This document shows positions 37,072 to 45,862 of a stretch of 64,000 bases of DNA, piece after piece. The notes below the pieces were generated by a model. It was not told where the DNA came from. It worked only from the letters and a program-made list of their open reading frames with translations, and searched no databases. The stretch comes from Archangium sp. (lineage in GTDB: Bacteria > Myxococcota > Myxococcia > Myxococcales > Myxococcaceae): assembly GCA_030681645.1 (NCBI GenBank), contig JAUXRX010000023.1:57471-121470 (forward strand), in the 5' to 3' direction. Both the position numbers and the translations under genes were made by a program. The stretch's first letter is position 1; each line of letters opens with the position of its first letter.

Positions 37072-37110
37072 CGGGGAGAGGTCGGCGCGCAGCGCCGGGT
37101 GAGGGGCGCG
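37056..37110. repeat. GC-rich palindromic repeat, family A, carrying a stop codon
   Basis: CCTCTCCC (37056-37063) pairs with GGGAGAGG (37074-37081), followed by a GCGCGCAGCGC centre and GGGTGAGGGGC. The TAG in the loop ends the hydrolase gene. It sits between that gene and the convergent ammonia-lyase gene. Confidence 0.85.
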
Positions 37111-37121
37111 CAGTGCAGCGG

Positions 37122-38618
37122 TCAGAGCGTGCGCATGCGAGCGATCAGCCCGCGCAGGTCAGGCTCGAGCATGCGGTCCTCGATCAACGGCTCGACGCCC
37201 ACGTGCTCGGCGAACGCGAGCACCGGCGCGGGCAGCTTCGCGCCCGATCGCGCCTTGAGGAACACCGCCTGCCGGCAGGTCACCACGTGAGCCGCCGCGA
37301 CCTGCTCGGTGAGCTCCAGCACGCGCAGCGCGTCACGCGCGGCGATGGTGCCCAGGCTCACCTTGTCCTGGTTGTGACACTCGGTGCTCCGCGAGAACAC
37401 GGACGCCGGCATGGTGAGCTTGAGCGCCTCGGCGGTCCACGCTGACGCGCCGATCTGCAGCGCCTTGAGCCCGTGGCTGACCGAGGCGCGCTGCCCGGTG
37501 GCGCCACTGAGGTTCGGCGGCAGCCCGTGGTTGAAGCGCACGTCGACGAGCAGCGCCATCTGGCGGTCCATCAGGTCGGCCAGGTTGGCGATCACGTTCT
37601 TGAGCGTGTCCATCGCGAGCGCGACGTGGCCGCCGTAGAAGTGCCCGCCGTGCATGATCCGCCCGGTGTCGGGGTCGATCAGCGGGTTGTCGTTGGCGCT
37701 GTTGAGCTCGTTCTCGATCAGGCTGCGCAGGAAGGGCAGGGTGTCTTCCACCACGCCGATCACGTGCGGGGCGCACCGAATCGAATACCGATCCTGCAGG
37801 CGCGACTCGCTCCGCTCGGAGCCCGCGAGATCGTCGCGGATCCACCCGGCGGCGCGCTGCTGGCCCAGGTGCGGCTTGGCCTGGAACAACCGCTCGTCGA
37901 AGTGATGCGGGTTGCCGCCCATCGCCGCCGAGGCCATGGCGGTGAGGTGCGCGCTGAGGCGAGACACCTTCTCGGCGCGCTCGTAGGCGAGGCAGGCGAG
38001 CCCGGTCATGACGGCGGTGCCGTTCATGATCGCCAGGCCCTCCTTCGGCTTGAGCTGAATGGGGACGATGCCGCGTTCCTTGAACACCTCGGCGGTCGAT
38101 CGGCGCTGCCCGTCGACGAACACCTCGCGCTCGCCACACAACACCGCCGCGACGTACGAGAGCGGGGTGAGATCGCCGCTGGCGCCGACCGAGCCTTCCG
38201 ACGGAATCACGGGCAGCAGGTCGTCGACCAGCAGCCGCTCGAGCTGGCGCAGCATGGGCACGCTCACGCCCGAGAGGCCCTGCACCAGCGACTGCAGCCG
38301 CGCCGCGAGGATGGCGCGCGTCTCTTCGATGCCGAAGGCGGGGCCGAGCCCGACGCCGTGGTAGGTGAAGAGGCGGTGGCCCAACTCGGGAACGAGCTCG
38401 GGCGGCACGGGCGTGGTGACCGAATCGCCGTAGCCGGTGGTGACGCCGTAGATGATGCCGCGCTCGGCGAGAGTCCGCGCCACGTGCGCCGCGCCGGCTT
38501 CGATGCGCGCGAGGAAGGTCGAGTCGCCGGAGAGGCGGGCGTTCTTCTCCCTGCGGGAGAGCGCCGTGACGTCCTCGAGGTGAAGGGGGTGGCCGTCGAA
38601 GGTGAGCAGCTGCGTCAT
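37122..38618 (-). CDS. MIO-type aromatic amino acid ammonia-lyase (HAL/PAL/TAL family)
   Basis: A 498-residue ammonia-lyase. The MIO cofactor triad is Ala146-Ser147-Gly148 in GSVGASGDLTPLSYVAA; the catalytic Tyr57 lies in IIYGVTTGYGDS; QDRYSIRC and ENELNSANDNPL are further family blocks. At the ring-selectivity position (LFTYHGVGLG) it has Tyr86-His87, neither the His-Leu of typical tyrosine ammonia-lyases nor the Ser-His of histidine ammonia-lyases. No other hut genes are nearby. In flexirubin/dialkylresorcinol-type loci such an enzyme makes the cinnamic/coumaric starter, so a role in supplying the aryl head of the polyene is a reasonable inference from position between the two ape blocks. 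Confidence 0.88.
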   Translation of the reverse strand: MTQLLTFDGHPLHLEDVTALSRREKNARLSGDSTFLARIEAGAAHVARTLAERGIIYGVTTGYGDSVTTPVPPELVPELGHRLFTYHGVGLGPAFGIEETRAILAARLQSLVQGLSGVSVPMLRQLERLLVDDLLPVIPSEGSVGASGDLTPLSYVAAVLCGEREVFVDGQRRSTAEVFKERGIVPIQLKPKEGLAIMNGTAVMTGLACLAYERAEKVSRLSAHLTAMASAAMGGNPHHFDERLFQAKPHLGQQRAAGWIRDDLAGSERSESRLQDRYSIRCAPHVIGVVEDTLPFLRSLIENELNSANDNPLIDPDTGRIMHGGHFYGGHVALAMDTLKNVIANLADLMDRQMALLVDVRFNHGLPPNLSGATGQRASVSHGLKALQIGASAWTAEALKLTMPASVFSRSTECHNQDKVSLGTIAARDALRVLELTEQVAAAHVVTCRQAVFLKARSGAKLPAPVLAFAEHVGVEPLIEDRMLEPDLRGLIARMRTL

Positions 38619-38729
38619 GCTGAATCGGCTGTAGCGTGCCGTGCGGCCCGTTGCAGCAACACAAATTGGCCCCGAGAGGGCAAACCCAAAGTCCACGCCG
38701 TTTGGTACAAGGCCCGCGTGGAGGTGGTC

Positions 38730-39077
38730 ATGGTTTCGTTCCGGTCGATCGTGTTGGTGGCCCTGGCGCTCGTTGCCGCCGGCTGCGGCGGCAACAAGAA
38801 CAGGTACCTTCGGAAGCAGGCGGGCAGAGACCTCAACTGCTCGGAAGGACAAGTACGCCTTTCGACGGTCTCGAAGTCGGGCGCGCAGTACCTCGCCGAG
38901 GCCTGTGGCCGCCGCGCGGTCTACACGTACTCGAAGGACCAGGGCGCGGTGCGCATCTCGGCCATCGAGGGCGCGAACGTGCCCGGACAGCCGGTGGTGA
39001 TGCCGCCCCCGGGCAGCGGAGACCCGTACGCGCAGCCGCCCCCGCCGCCGCCCCCGCCTCCGCCGCCCTCGCCCTGA
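38730..39077 (+). CDS. Small lipoprotein with poly-Pro tail
   Basis: A 115-residue lipoprotein; ATG 38730 follows GGAGGTGG. Signal peptide with lipobox LVAAGC. The mature part has a compact Cys-containing domain (residues about 33-75, with LNCSEGQVRL and AEACGRRAVYTYSK) and ends in a run of about 11 Pro. The domain recurs in myxobacterial lipoproteins of unknown role. The poly-Pro tail could span the periplasm. Three bases separate it from the receptor gene, suggesting cotranscription. Confidence 0.75.
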   Translation: MVSFRSIVLVALALVAAGCGGNKNRYLRKQAGRDLNCSEGQVRLSTVSKSGAQYLAEACGRRAVYTYSKDQGAVRISAIEGANVPGQPVVMPPPGSGDPYAQPPPPPPPPPPPSP

Positions 39078-39080
39078 CGC

Positions 39081-41708
39081 ATGTGGCTCGGACTGCTGGT
39101 TGCCAGCGTCTTGTCGCAAGCGGCAGACGCCGGCCCACCCGTCACCCCGAGCGAAGGGGCGCCCAGCGAGGCGGCCGATGCCGGCCCCGTGATCGAACCG
39201 CCCACCGCGAAGTGCACCGGCGCGCCTGAGTACCCGCCGTCCGAGCGCGCGAGCGGCATCCAGGGCACGGTCGCCCTGCGCATCACCCTGGACGCCGATG
39301 CAGGGGTGACCGCCAGGGCCGTCGTCTCCTCGCCCGGACCCGCCTTCGAGGCCGCGGCGCTCCGTTCGCTCGACGACTGCCAGCTCATCCCCGCGCGGGT
39401 GAACGGCGTGCCCGCGCCCTCGATCATCGAGCTGGCGATCGTGTTCGTGCCGCCGGTGCTCCCATGGACGCTGGAAGGAGAGGTCGTCGGCGCCGAGCTC
39501 GGCGAGCCGATCGCCGGCGCGAACGTGAGCCTCGGCACGAAGGAAGTACGCACCGATGCCCAGGGTCGCTTCACGCTCGTCTTCGACACGCTGCCGCCGG
39601 GCGACCCCTGGGTGACGGTGGAAAAAGAGGGCTACGCGCTCAAGGGCTTCCCCGAGCTCTTCAAGAGCGGCCAACGCACCACCGTGCGGTACGGCCTGGT
39701 GAAGAGCCGCGGCTTCGAGACGCGCGTCGAGGGCAGCCGGCTGCTCGCCTCGGTGCCTGACGCAGACCGGACGCCGCAGGTGAGCCGCTTTTCCCTCACC
39801 CGGGCCGACATCGATCGCACGCCCGGCGCGTTGGAAGACATCACCCGCGTGGTGCAGCAACTGCCCGGCGTGGCGGCGGACCCCGACCTGCTCGCGAACT
39901 TCTTCGTGCGCGGCGGCGGGCCCGACGAGACGATCGTCTTCATCGACGGCGTGCCGCTGAGCAACCCGTACCACCTGGGGGGCTTCGCCAGCATCATCAA
40001 CCCGCTGCTGATCGACTCCGCCGACTTCTACGCGGGCGCCGCGCCGGCCCGCTACGAGCCCGCGCTCTCGGGCGTGCTCGACGTTCGTTACGTGCGCGGC
40101 GACGTGAAGAAGGTGAAGGTGATCGCCGACGTGTCGATGCTCACCGCCAAGGTGCGCGCCGACGTTCCGCTCGGGCTCGAGGGGCTCTCGGCGGTGGTGA
40201 GCTTCCGCCGCAGCTACTTCGAGGCGTACTTCGCGGTGCTCAAGGCCTTCAAGCTGTTCGGGCAGAACGTGGTGGCGCCGGACATCACCGAGGCCTTCGT
40301 GCGCGTGGCCTACCGGCGCGGCAAGCACCTCACCCTGTTGACGTTCACGCACGCCTCAGACGGCCTCAACTTCGTGGTCAAGCCGGGCGAGGAGGTGCTG
40401 ATCAACTTCGCGGGCGACCTGAAGTTGGCGAACAACGCGCAGATCGTCAGCCTGCGGCACGAGGTCGATCTGCCCGGAGACAGCGAGCTCACCTTCACCG
40501 GCGCGTACCTCAGAGATCAGAACGCGTTCGACGTGAAGGGCACGATCGACCTCGCCACGCAGGCGCTGCGGCACGACGTGGTGCTGCGCGGCGATCTGAA
40601 GTGGGTGTTCTCGAAGCAGAACCGCAGCTCGGCGGGCGTGCAGTACGCCTGGCGGCAGGTCGGCCTCGCCGGCACCGTGGCCGACTCGCGCAGCGTGGCT
40701 CCCTGGGCGCGCGAGCCGATCGTCGAGTCGTACCGGCCCGCGCTCGACATTCGACCGTCGCTCACCCGCAACCTGCTGTCGATCTACGCCGAGCACACCT
40801 TCGTGCCCATCGAGCGGCTCGCGTTCGAGGGCGGGCTTCGGGCGCAGTACGACGTGACCAACTCGGTCTTCACCGGCTCGGCGCGGTTGGCCGGCGCGCT
40901 CACCTTGCCGACGCTGACGGTGGTGAAGCTGTCGGGGGGCTACGTGCTGCAGCCGTTGCAGACGCCGCTCGCGCTCGATGCGACGTATGGGAACCCGCTG
41001 CTGCAGCCCGAGCGGAGCGCCCAGCTGATCGGCGCCATCGAACAGCCGCTGCCGTTCGAAGCGCTGCTGCGCCTCGAGGGGTGGGGCAAGTGGATGTCGA
41101 ACCTGGTGGTCAACCCCGACACGGCGCTCGCGGTCTCCGAACGCGAGGCGGCGGGCCTGCCCGTCTACACCAACGGCGGCACCGGCCTCGCGTACGGCTT
41201 CGACCTGATGCTCTTCGGGCGCACGCGCCACTTCTCGTACAACCTGGGCGTGGGCGCGCTGCGGGCCGATCGGCAGAACCCGCTCGGCACGCGCGCCACG
41301 AGCTACGCCGTGCAGTGGGAACAGCAGTTCACCGCCGCGGCGGGCGTGTCCTGGTCACCCAACTCGAAGTGGCTCTTCACCACGCGCGCGAACTTCCGCA
41401 CGGGGCGGCCGTACACGCCGGTCGACAGCTTCGAGTTCAATGGGTTCGACAAGACGTGGCTGCCGCAGTTCGGCGAGCCCTCGAGCGCGCGCTACCCGTT
41501 CTTCTTCGAGCTGAGCCTGCGCGGCGAGCGGCGCTTTCAGTGGGGCCCGCTGTCGTGCGCGGTCTACGTCGAGGTGCTCAACGTGACGAACACCCAGAAC
41601 GTCTTCTCCTGGGTCTACGGGCCGGGCGGGAAGGGCGTGCAGCCGAACCAGGGCCGCTTCACGCACCTGCCGATTCGCCCGTTCCTCGGGCTGCGCGGCG
41701 AGTACTGA
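39081..41708 (+). CDS. TonB-dependent receptor with fused TonB_C-like and CarboxypepD_reg domains
   Basis: An 875-residue outer-membrane protein with a signal peptide. Residues about 42-127 form a TonB C-terminal-like domain (YPPSERASGIQGTVALRIT, AALRSLDDCQLIPARVNG). Residues about 130-210 form a carboxypeptidase-regulatory-like beta-sandwich (GEPIAGANVSLGTKEV). A plug domain follows (ITRVVQQLPGVAADPD, FVRGGGPDETIVFIDGVPL), then a 22-strand-type barrel to the C-terminus. The order TonB_C, regulatory, plug, barrel occurs in myxobacteria and may reflect self-contained contact with the energising machinery. Ligand unknown. Confidence 0.88.
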   Translation: MWLGLLVASVLSQAADAGPPVTPSEGAPSEAADAGPVIEPPTAKCTGAPEYPPSERASGIQGTVALRITLDADAGVTARAVVSSPGPAFEAAALRSLDDCQLIPARVNGVPAPSIIELAIVFVPPVLPWTLEGEVVGAELGEPIAGANVSLGTKEVRTDAQGRFTLVFDTLPPGDPWVTVEKEGYALKGFPELFKSGQRTTVRYGLVKSRGFETRVEGSRLLASVPDADRTPQVSRFSLTRADIDRTPGALEDITRVVQQLPGVAADPDLLANFFVRGGGPDETIVFIDGVPLSNPYHLGGFASIINPLLIDSADFYAGAAPARYEPALSGVLDVRYVRGDVKKVKVIADVSMLTAKVRADVPLGLEGLSAVVSFRRSYFEAYFAVLKAFKLFGQNVVAPDITEAFVRVAYRRGKHLTLLTFTHASDGLNFVVKPGEEVLINFAGDLKLANNAQIVSLRHEVDLPGDSELTFTGAYLRDQNAFDVKGTIDLATQALRHDVVLRGDLKWVFSKQNRSSAGVQYAWRQVGLAGTVADSRSVAPWAREPIVESYRPALDIRPSLTRNLLSIYAEHTFVPIERLAFEGGLRAQYDVTNSVFTGSARLAGALTLPTLTVVKLSGGYVLQPLQTPLALDATYGNPLLQPERSAQLIGAIEQPLPFEALLRLEGWGKWMSNLVVNPDTALAVSEREAAGLPVYTNGGTGLAYGFDLMLFGRTRHFSYNLGVGALRADRQNPLGTRATSYAVQWEQQFTAAAGVSWSPNSKWLFTTRANFRTGRPYTPVDSFEFNGFDKTWLPQFGEPSSARYPFFFELSLRGERRFQWGPLSCAVYVEVLNVTNTQNVFSWVYGPGGKGVQPNQGRFTHLPIRPFLGLRGEY

Positions 41709-41772
41709 CGAAGGCCAGGCGCGCTTCACACTTGTTCATGGTGACGGCCGGGGCGGGCCACTACCCTGCGCC

Positions 41773-42555
41773 ATGGCCAAAACAGCGATGGTGACCGGAG
41801 CGTCTGGTGGCATTGGTCTCGAGTTCGCCGAGCGGTTGGCGAAGCAGGGCTACCAGGTGACGCTGGTGGCGCGAGGCGAAGCGAAGCTCAAGGAGCACGT
41901 GGCGCGGTTGGGCGCAGGGCATCGCTTCATCGCCGCCGATCTCTCGGTGGCCGCTGACTGGAAACGCGTCGCCGAAGACGTGCGCGCCTCGAAGTACGAC
42001 CTGCTGGTGAACAACGCGGGCGTCGGAGTCTATGGCGCCTTCGCCGACGGCCCGGTCGAGCCCACCATGGCGATGATGCGCCTCAACATGGACAGCCTGG
42101 TCGAGCTCTCGCACGCGTTCCTCCAGGTGGCGAAGAAGGGTGACGCGCTGCTCAACGTCGCCTCGACGCTGGCGCTGCTCTCTTTCCCGGGGGCGGCGAC
42201 CTACTGCGCCACGAAGGCGTTCGTCACCGCGTTCTCCGAGGGGCTGTGGTTCGAGAACAAGCCGCGCGGCATCTATGTGGCCGCGCTGCTGCCCGGGGTG
42301 ACGAAGACCAACTTCCATGAGGCCGCCGGTGGTGGCGCCGAGAACGTTCCGCCCGAGGGCATCACCCAGACGTCCGCCCAGGTGGTCGACGTGGCGATGG
42401 GCGCGCTCGAGAGCCGCTCCTCGCCCACGGTGCTGACCAGCTTCACCAACAAGGCGATGGTGTTCTTCAGCACGCGCATGATTCCCCGCAAGACCATGGT
42501 GAACATCATGGGCGGCCAGTCGCCGGTGAAGCCGCAGGCGCAGCTGAAGGCCTGA
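41773..42555 (+). CDS. Short-chain dehydrogenase/reductase
   Basis: A 260-residue classical SDR: TGASGGIGLEFA (cofactor), NNAGVGVYG, catalytic Ser in NVASTLALL, YCATK (Tyr-x-x-x-Lys) and LLPGVTKTNF. The C-terminal third is longer than in FabG and lacks the usual VNGG ending, so it is closer to the DltE/YqjQ-like SDRs that act on lipids or unknown carbonyls. No cofactor preference is claimed. Single gene; a family B repeat lies just after its stop. Confidence 0.85.
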   Translation: MAKTAMVTGASGGIGLEFAERLAKQGYQVTLVARGEAKLKEHVARLGAGHRFIAADLSVAADWKRVAEDVRASKYDLLVNNAGVGVYGAFADGPVEPTMAMMRLNMDSLVELSHAFLQVAKKGDALLNVASTLALLSFPGAATYCATKAFVTAFSEGLWFENKPRGIYVAALLPGVTKTNFHEAAGGGAENVPPEGITQTSAQVVDVAMGALESRSSPTVLTSFTNKAMVFFSTRMIPRKTMVNIMGGQSPVKPQAQLKA

Positions 42556-42582
42556 CCCCTCGACTCTGATCGGGGCGAACGG
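42556..42582. repeat. Short interspersed repeat, family B
   Basis: CCCCTCGACTCTGATCGGGG followed by CGAACGG. Matches the copies at 50304 and 51102. It starts immediately after the SDR stop codon and ends 12 bases before the lipase-like gene. Confidence 0.65.
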
Positions 42583-42594
42583 TATTGCCCGTGA

Positions 42595-43809
42595 ATGCGC
42601 CGTCTCCTCGTCCTCTCGTCGCTCCTGTCCGGCTGCTTTCTGGCGCGCGCCCAGCGGAACAACGACGACCTAGCCACCATCACCACCCTGCGCGGCACGC
42701 TGCGCACCGCCTCGCCCACCGGCAAGCCGACCTGGGTGGTCCTCTACAAGCAGATCGACGGCCGCTGGACCCGCTACAGCCAGCTCGTCTTCCAGCAGCC
42801 GGGCTCGTACGAGTTCCTCTGTCTCGAGGGCCGCTACACCGTGGTCGCGTTCGAAGATCAGAACGAAGACTGGGTGCTCCAGCCCGGTGAGCCGGTGGCG
42901 CGCTTCGGCTCGAAGGACGGCATCACCGTCATGAGCGGCCAGCCGCTCGAGTCGGTCGACGTCACCCTGGGCACGCTCGCCGAGCCGCTGGGCTTCGAGG
43001 TCGCGCTCGCGAAGAGCGACGAGACGGTCACCGACGAGCTGGTGAAGGTGCACTCCGGCGACCTGGCCACGCTCGCCGACGAGCGCTTCTCACCCGAGGC
43101 CGCTCAGCTGGGGCTGTGGCAGGCGGCTGACTTCGCCCGCAAGTACGGCGTGGGCGTCTCGTTCCTCGAGGCGTATTCGGCCCAGAAGACCCCGGTGCTC
43201 TTCATTCACGGCGCCGGTGGCACGCCTCGCGACTTCCAGCAGCTCATCGAGAAGCTCGATCGCACGCGCTTCCAACCGTGGGTGCTCAGCTACCCCAGCG
43301 GCATCCGGCTGCAGCTCGCGTCGATGATGGTGCGGCAGATCGTCGACGACCTGCAGCAGCGGCTCGGCTTCGCGAAGCTCCACGTGGTGGCGCACAGCAT
43401 GGGCGGGCTGGTGGCGCGGCACTTCGTCAACGAGGTGCTCCAGCGCGGCGCGCCCATGTACGTGGCGCTGCTGGTGACCATCTCCACGCCGTGGGGCGGG
43501 GTGAAAGCAGCGAAGGGCGGGGTGGAGCGCTCGCCCGTCGTCCTGCCTTCGTGGATCGACGTCGCCGAGGGCAGCTCTTTTCTCACCGTGCTCACCGAGA
43601 AGCCCTTTCCGCCCGAGCTGCCGCACTACCTGTTCTTCGGCTTCGAGGGCGGCAACGGCAGCGACGGCATCATCGCGCTCAAGAGCCAGCTCGAAGAGAA
43701 GATGCAGAAGGCGGCGAAGCAGGTGTTCGGCTTTCCCGACGATCACACCGCGATCCTCCGGAGCGCGGCCGTGGCCGAGAAGCTCAGGCTGGTGCTCGCC
43801 TCGCCCTGA
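42595..43809 (+). CDS. Lipase-like alpha/beta hydrolase lipoprotein
   Basis: A 404-residue lipoprotein; the lipobox is LLSGC at about residue 14. The N-terminal 165 residues form a beta-rich domain (TWVVLYKQIDGRWTRYSQL, YEFLCLEGRYTVVAFEDQNED). The C-terminal part is an alpha/beta hydrolase: oxyanion segment FIHGAGGTPRDF, nucleophile in VVAHSMGGLVARH, acidic residue in GNGSDGIIAL and His in DDHTAIL. Resembles triacylglycerol-lipase/PGAP1-type hydrolases. Likely surface or periplasmic lipid hydrolysis; substrate unknown. Confidence 0.85.
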   Translation: MRRLLVLSSLLSGCFLARAQRNNDDLATITTLRGTLRTASPTGKPTWVVLYKQIDGRWTRYSQLVFQQPGSYEFLCLEGRYTVVAFEDQNEDWVLQPGEPVARFGSKDGITVMSGQPLESVDVTLGTLAEPLGFEVALAKSDETVTDELVKVHSGDLATLADERFSPEAAQLGLWQAADFARKYGVGVSFLEAYSAQKTPVLFIHGAGGTPRDFQQLIEKLDRTRFQPWVLSYPSGIRLQLASMMVRQIVDDLQQRLGFAKLHVVAHSMGGLVARHFVNEVLQRGAPMYVALLVTISTPWGGVKAAKGGVERSPVVLPSWIDVAEGSSFLTVLTEKPFPPELPHYLFFGFEGGNGSDGIIALKSQLEEKMQKAAKQVFGFPDDHTAILRSAAVAEKLRLVLASP

Positions 43810-43857
43810 GGCGTCGCTTCGTGGGACAGTGCAGTGACTGACGTGGCCTGCGTCTCC

Positions 43858-44766
43858 ATGACCCCGACTTCAACTTCACGCCCGCAGCGCGCGGGAACCA
43901 CGCTCGTCCGCTTTGGCTTCGTCCCCGCGGTGCTGCTCGCCGCGATCGCGTCGATCGTGTTCCGTGACCAGGGCCGGTCGTGGGCCGTGGGCACCGGCGT
44001 CGACTGGGCCTCGGTCGTGCTGCTCAGCCTCATCTTCTTCATCTGGCTCACCGAGCGGATCTGGCCGGCCAACGCAGCGTCGAACGGGCACCTCTTCGGT
44101 CCGGAGCCCGGAGGGCTGCGGCGCGATCTCGTCTACCTCTTCTTCATCACCCAGCTCAGCGCGCTGTTGATCGCGACCACCGTCGCGCCGCTGAAGTGGG
44201 CCGGCCTCCACTTCGATGGGGCGTCCGGGTTCTGGCCCTCGCACGCGCCGTTCGCCCTCAGGGTCACCCTCGCGTTCTTCGTGGTCGAGTTCTTCTCGTA
44301 CTGGCTCCATCGCGCGGCGCACCGCTTTCCCCTGTTGTGGCAGTTCCACAGCACCCACCACGTGATCACCCAGCTCAACGGGCTCAAGGCGCTGCGGACC
44401 CACCCGGTGGAGAACCTCATGTTCTACGTGGTGCGCACCGTGCCGCTGATGTTGCTCGGCGCGGGGCTCGACGAGGTGACCACCGCCACCATGTTCGGAG
44501 CTGTGCTCGGGGTGTTGTCGCACGCGAACGTGAGCGTCTCGGAACGCGGGCTCGGGCTGCTCGTGAACCTGCCCGGGTACCACGCCGTGCATCACTCGCC
44601 TGAGCTCAGCGAGAGCAACTCGAACTACGGGTGCCACACCATCTTCTGGGACCGCGTGTTCGGGACGTTTCACGCACCCACGCCCGCGCTCGTCGGCGTT
44701 CATCCCGTGGGGACGCGGTCGATGTGGCGCGAGCTGGCGTGGCCGTTCTACCGCAAGGTGCAGTGA
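43858..44766 (+). CDS. Sterol-desaturase/fatty-acid-hydroxylase-family membrane enzyme
   Basis: A 302-residue polytopic membrane protein with the diiron His clusters of the family: HRAAH, HSTHH, and HAVHH, plus a later NYGCHTIFWDRVFGTF typical of this class. Enzymes of this family hydroxylate or desaturate lipid substrates using O2. I use the ATG at 43858; a GTG at 43834 would add 8 residues. It might modify membrane lipids or sterol-like molecules; a role in polyene tailoring cannot be excluded. It stands alone between the lipase-like gene and the transpeptidase gene. Confidence 0.85.
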   Translation: MTPTSTSRPQRAGTTLVRFGFVPAVLLAAIASIVFRDQGRSWAVGTGVDWASVVLLSLIFFIWLTERIWPANAASNGHLFGPEPGGLRRDLVYLFFITQLSALLIATTVAPLKWAGLHFDGASGFWPSHAPFALRVTLAFFVVEFFSYWLHRAAHRFPLLWQFHSTHHVITQLNGLKALRTHPVENLMFYVVRTVPLMLLGAGLDEVTTATMFGAVLGVLSHANVSVSERGLGLLVNLPGYHAVHHSPELSESNSNYGCHTIFWDRVFGTFHAPTPALVGVHPVGTRSMWRELAWPFYRKVQ

Positions 44767-44845
44767 GGCGCGGGTGGTGGGCCATGCCCTGGTCTGCCTC
44801 GGGAGAGGGCGATGATGGCACTGGTATTGCTCTGGCGATCCGCAC

Positions 44846-45862
44846 ATGCGCCTCGGGTTCTGCTGCTTGCTGGTGATGAGCTGTGCTTCCGTGCCCACTC
44901 CACGGCAGGTGCTGTGCGGTGACGCCCCTGACTGCACCATCGACCCCGCGGTGCAGCAGATCGTCGAGCAGGAGCTCGATCGCCTCGCCGCGCACCGCCG
45001 CTCGGTGATCGTCGTGATCGATCCGTCCACCGGCTCGCTGCTCGGGCTCGGTGGCCGCGACCTGGGCAAGTCGTCGCCGTGGCTCGCGGGGAAGCTCGCC
45101 GTCGATCCGGGTTCCATCATGAAGAGCTTCACCATCGCGGCCGCGCTCGAGAGCGGCGTCGTCGACGAGACCACCGAGGTCGCCGGGGAGGGCGGCCGGT
45201 GGCGCCGCGAGCCCGATGATCTCATCACCGACCACGTCGCCCACGGGATCATGAGCGTCGAAGACGTGCTGGTGTACTCGTCGAACATCGGCACCGCGAA
45301 GGTGGCGGTGCGCCTGGGCCCCGAGCCGCTCGCCGAGCTGTATTCCGCCGTCGGGCTCGCCAGCGCGCCCCTGCGCCAGATGCGGCCCGGCGTGGTGCCC
45401 GACCTGCGCACCGCGGCGCCCGCCATCGCCGCGCGCGTCGCGTACGGCGCCGAGGTCGAACCGACGCCCCTGCAGCTCGCCTCGTCGTTCTCGATCTTCG
45501 CCGCGCAGGGCCGTCACCGCCCCCTCAGCGTCACCCTCGCCGGCCAGCGCCCCGCCACGCAGGTGATCACCGAAGCGACCGCCGCGCGCATGCAGCGCCT
45601 CCTCGCGCAGACCGTCGCCCGCGATGACGGCACCGGCGCGCCTGCGCGGCTTCCCGGGCAGACCATCGCGGGGAAGACCGGCACCTGGCAGCTCCAGGAA
45701 GGGGTGAGCTGGGCGAACTTCGTCGGCTTTCCCGTCGAGACCTCGCCCCGCTTCGTGGTGCTCGTCGGCATCGAGACCACCTCGCCCGGCTCCGGGGGAG
45801 GCACGCTGGCGGCGCCCAGCTTCGCCCGCGTGGTGTCGCTTCTGACCGCCCCCCCGCCGTGA
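44846..45862 (+). CDS. Transpeptidase-domain (PBP-like) lipoprotein
   Basis: A 338-residue lipoprotein (Cys in LLVMSC) consisting of little more than a penicillin-binding transpeptidase domain. SxxK is Ser90-Ile-Met-Lys93, SxN appears in VYSSNIGT and KTG in AGKTGTWQL. The order and the LDP..GSIMKSF context match FtsI/PbpA-type class B transpeptidases, but the N-terminal dimerisation and linker domains are missing. It may cross-link peptidoglycan or act as a carboxypeptidase-like enzyme. It lies directly before the ape C-M block but probably is not part of it. Confidence 0.82.
   Translation: MRLGFCCLLVMSCASVPTPRQVLCGDAPDCTIDPAVQQIVEQELDRLAAHRRSVIVVIDPSTGSLLGLGGRDLGKSSPWLAGKLAVDPGSIMKSFTIAAALESGVVDETTEVAGEGGRWRREPDDLITDHVAHGIMSVEDVLVYSSNIGTAKVAVRLGPEPLAELYSAVGLASAPLRQMRPGVVPDLRTAAPAIAARVAYGAEVEPTPLQLASSFSIFAAQGRHRPLSVTLAGQRPATQVITEATAARMQRLLAQTVARDDGTGAPARLPGQTIAGKTGTWQLQEGVSWANFVGFPVETSPRFVVLVGIETTSPGSGGGTLAAPSFARVVSLLTAPPP

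Noticed and set aside
37122..38618. hutH of a histidine-degradation operon
   Set aside because: No hutU, hutI, hutG or regulator nearby, and the selectivity residues differ from typical histidine ammonia-lyases.
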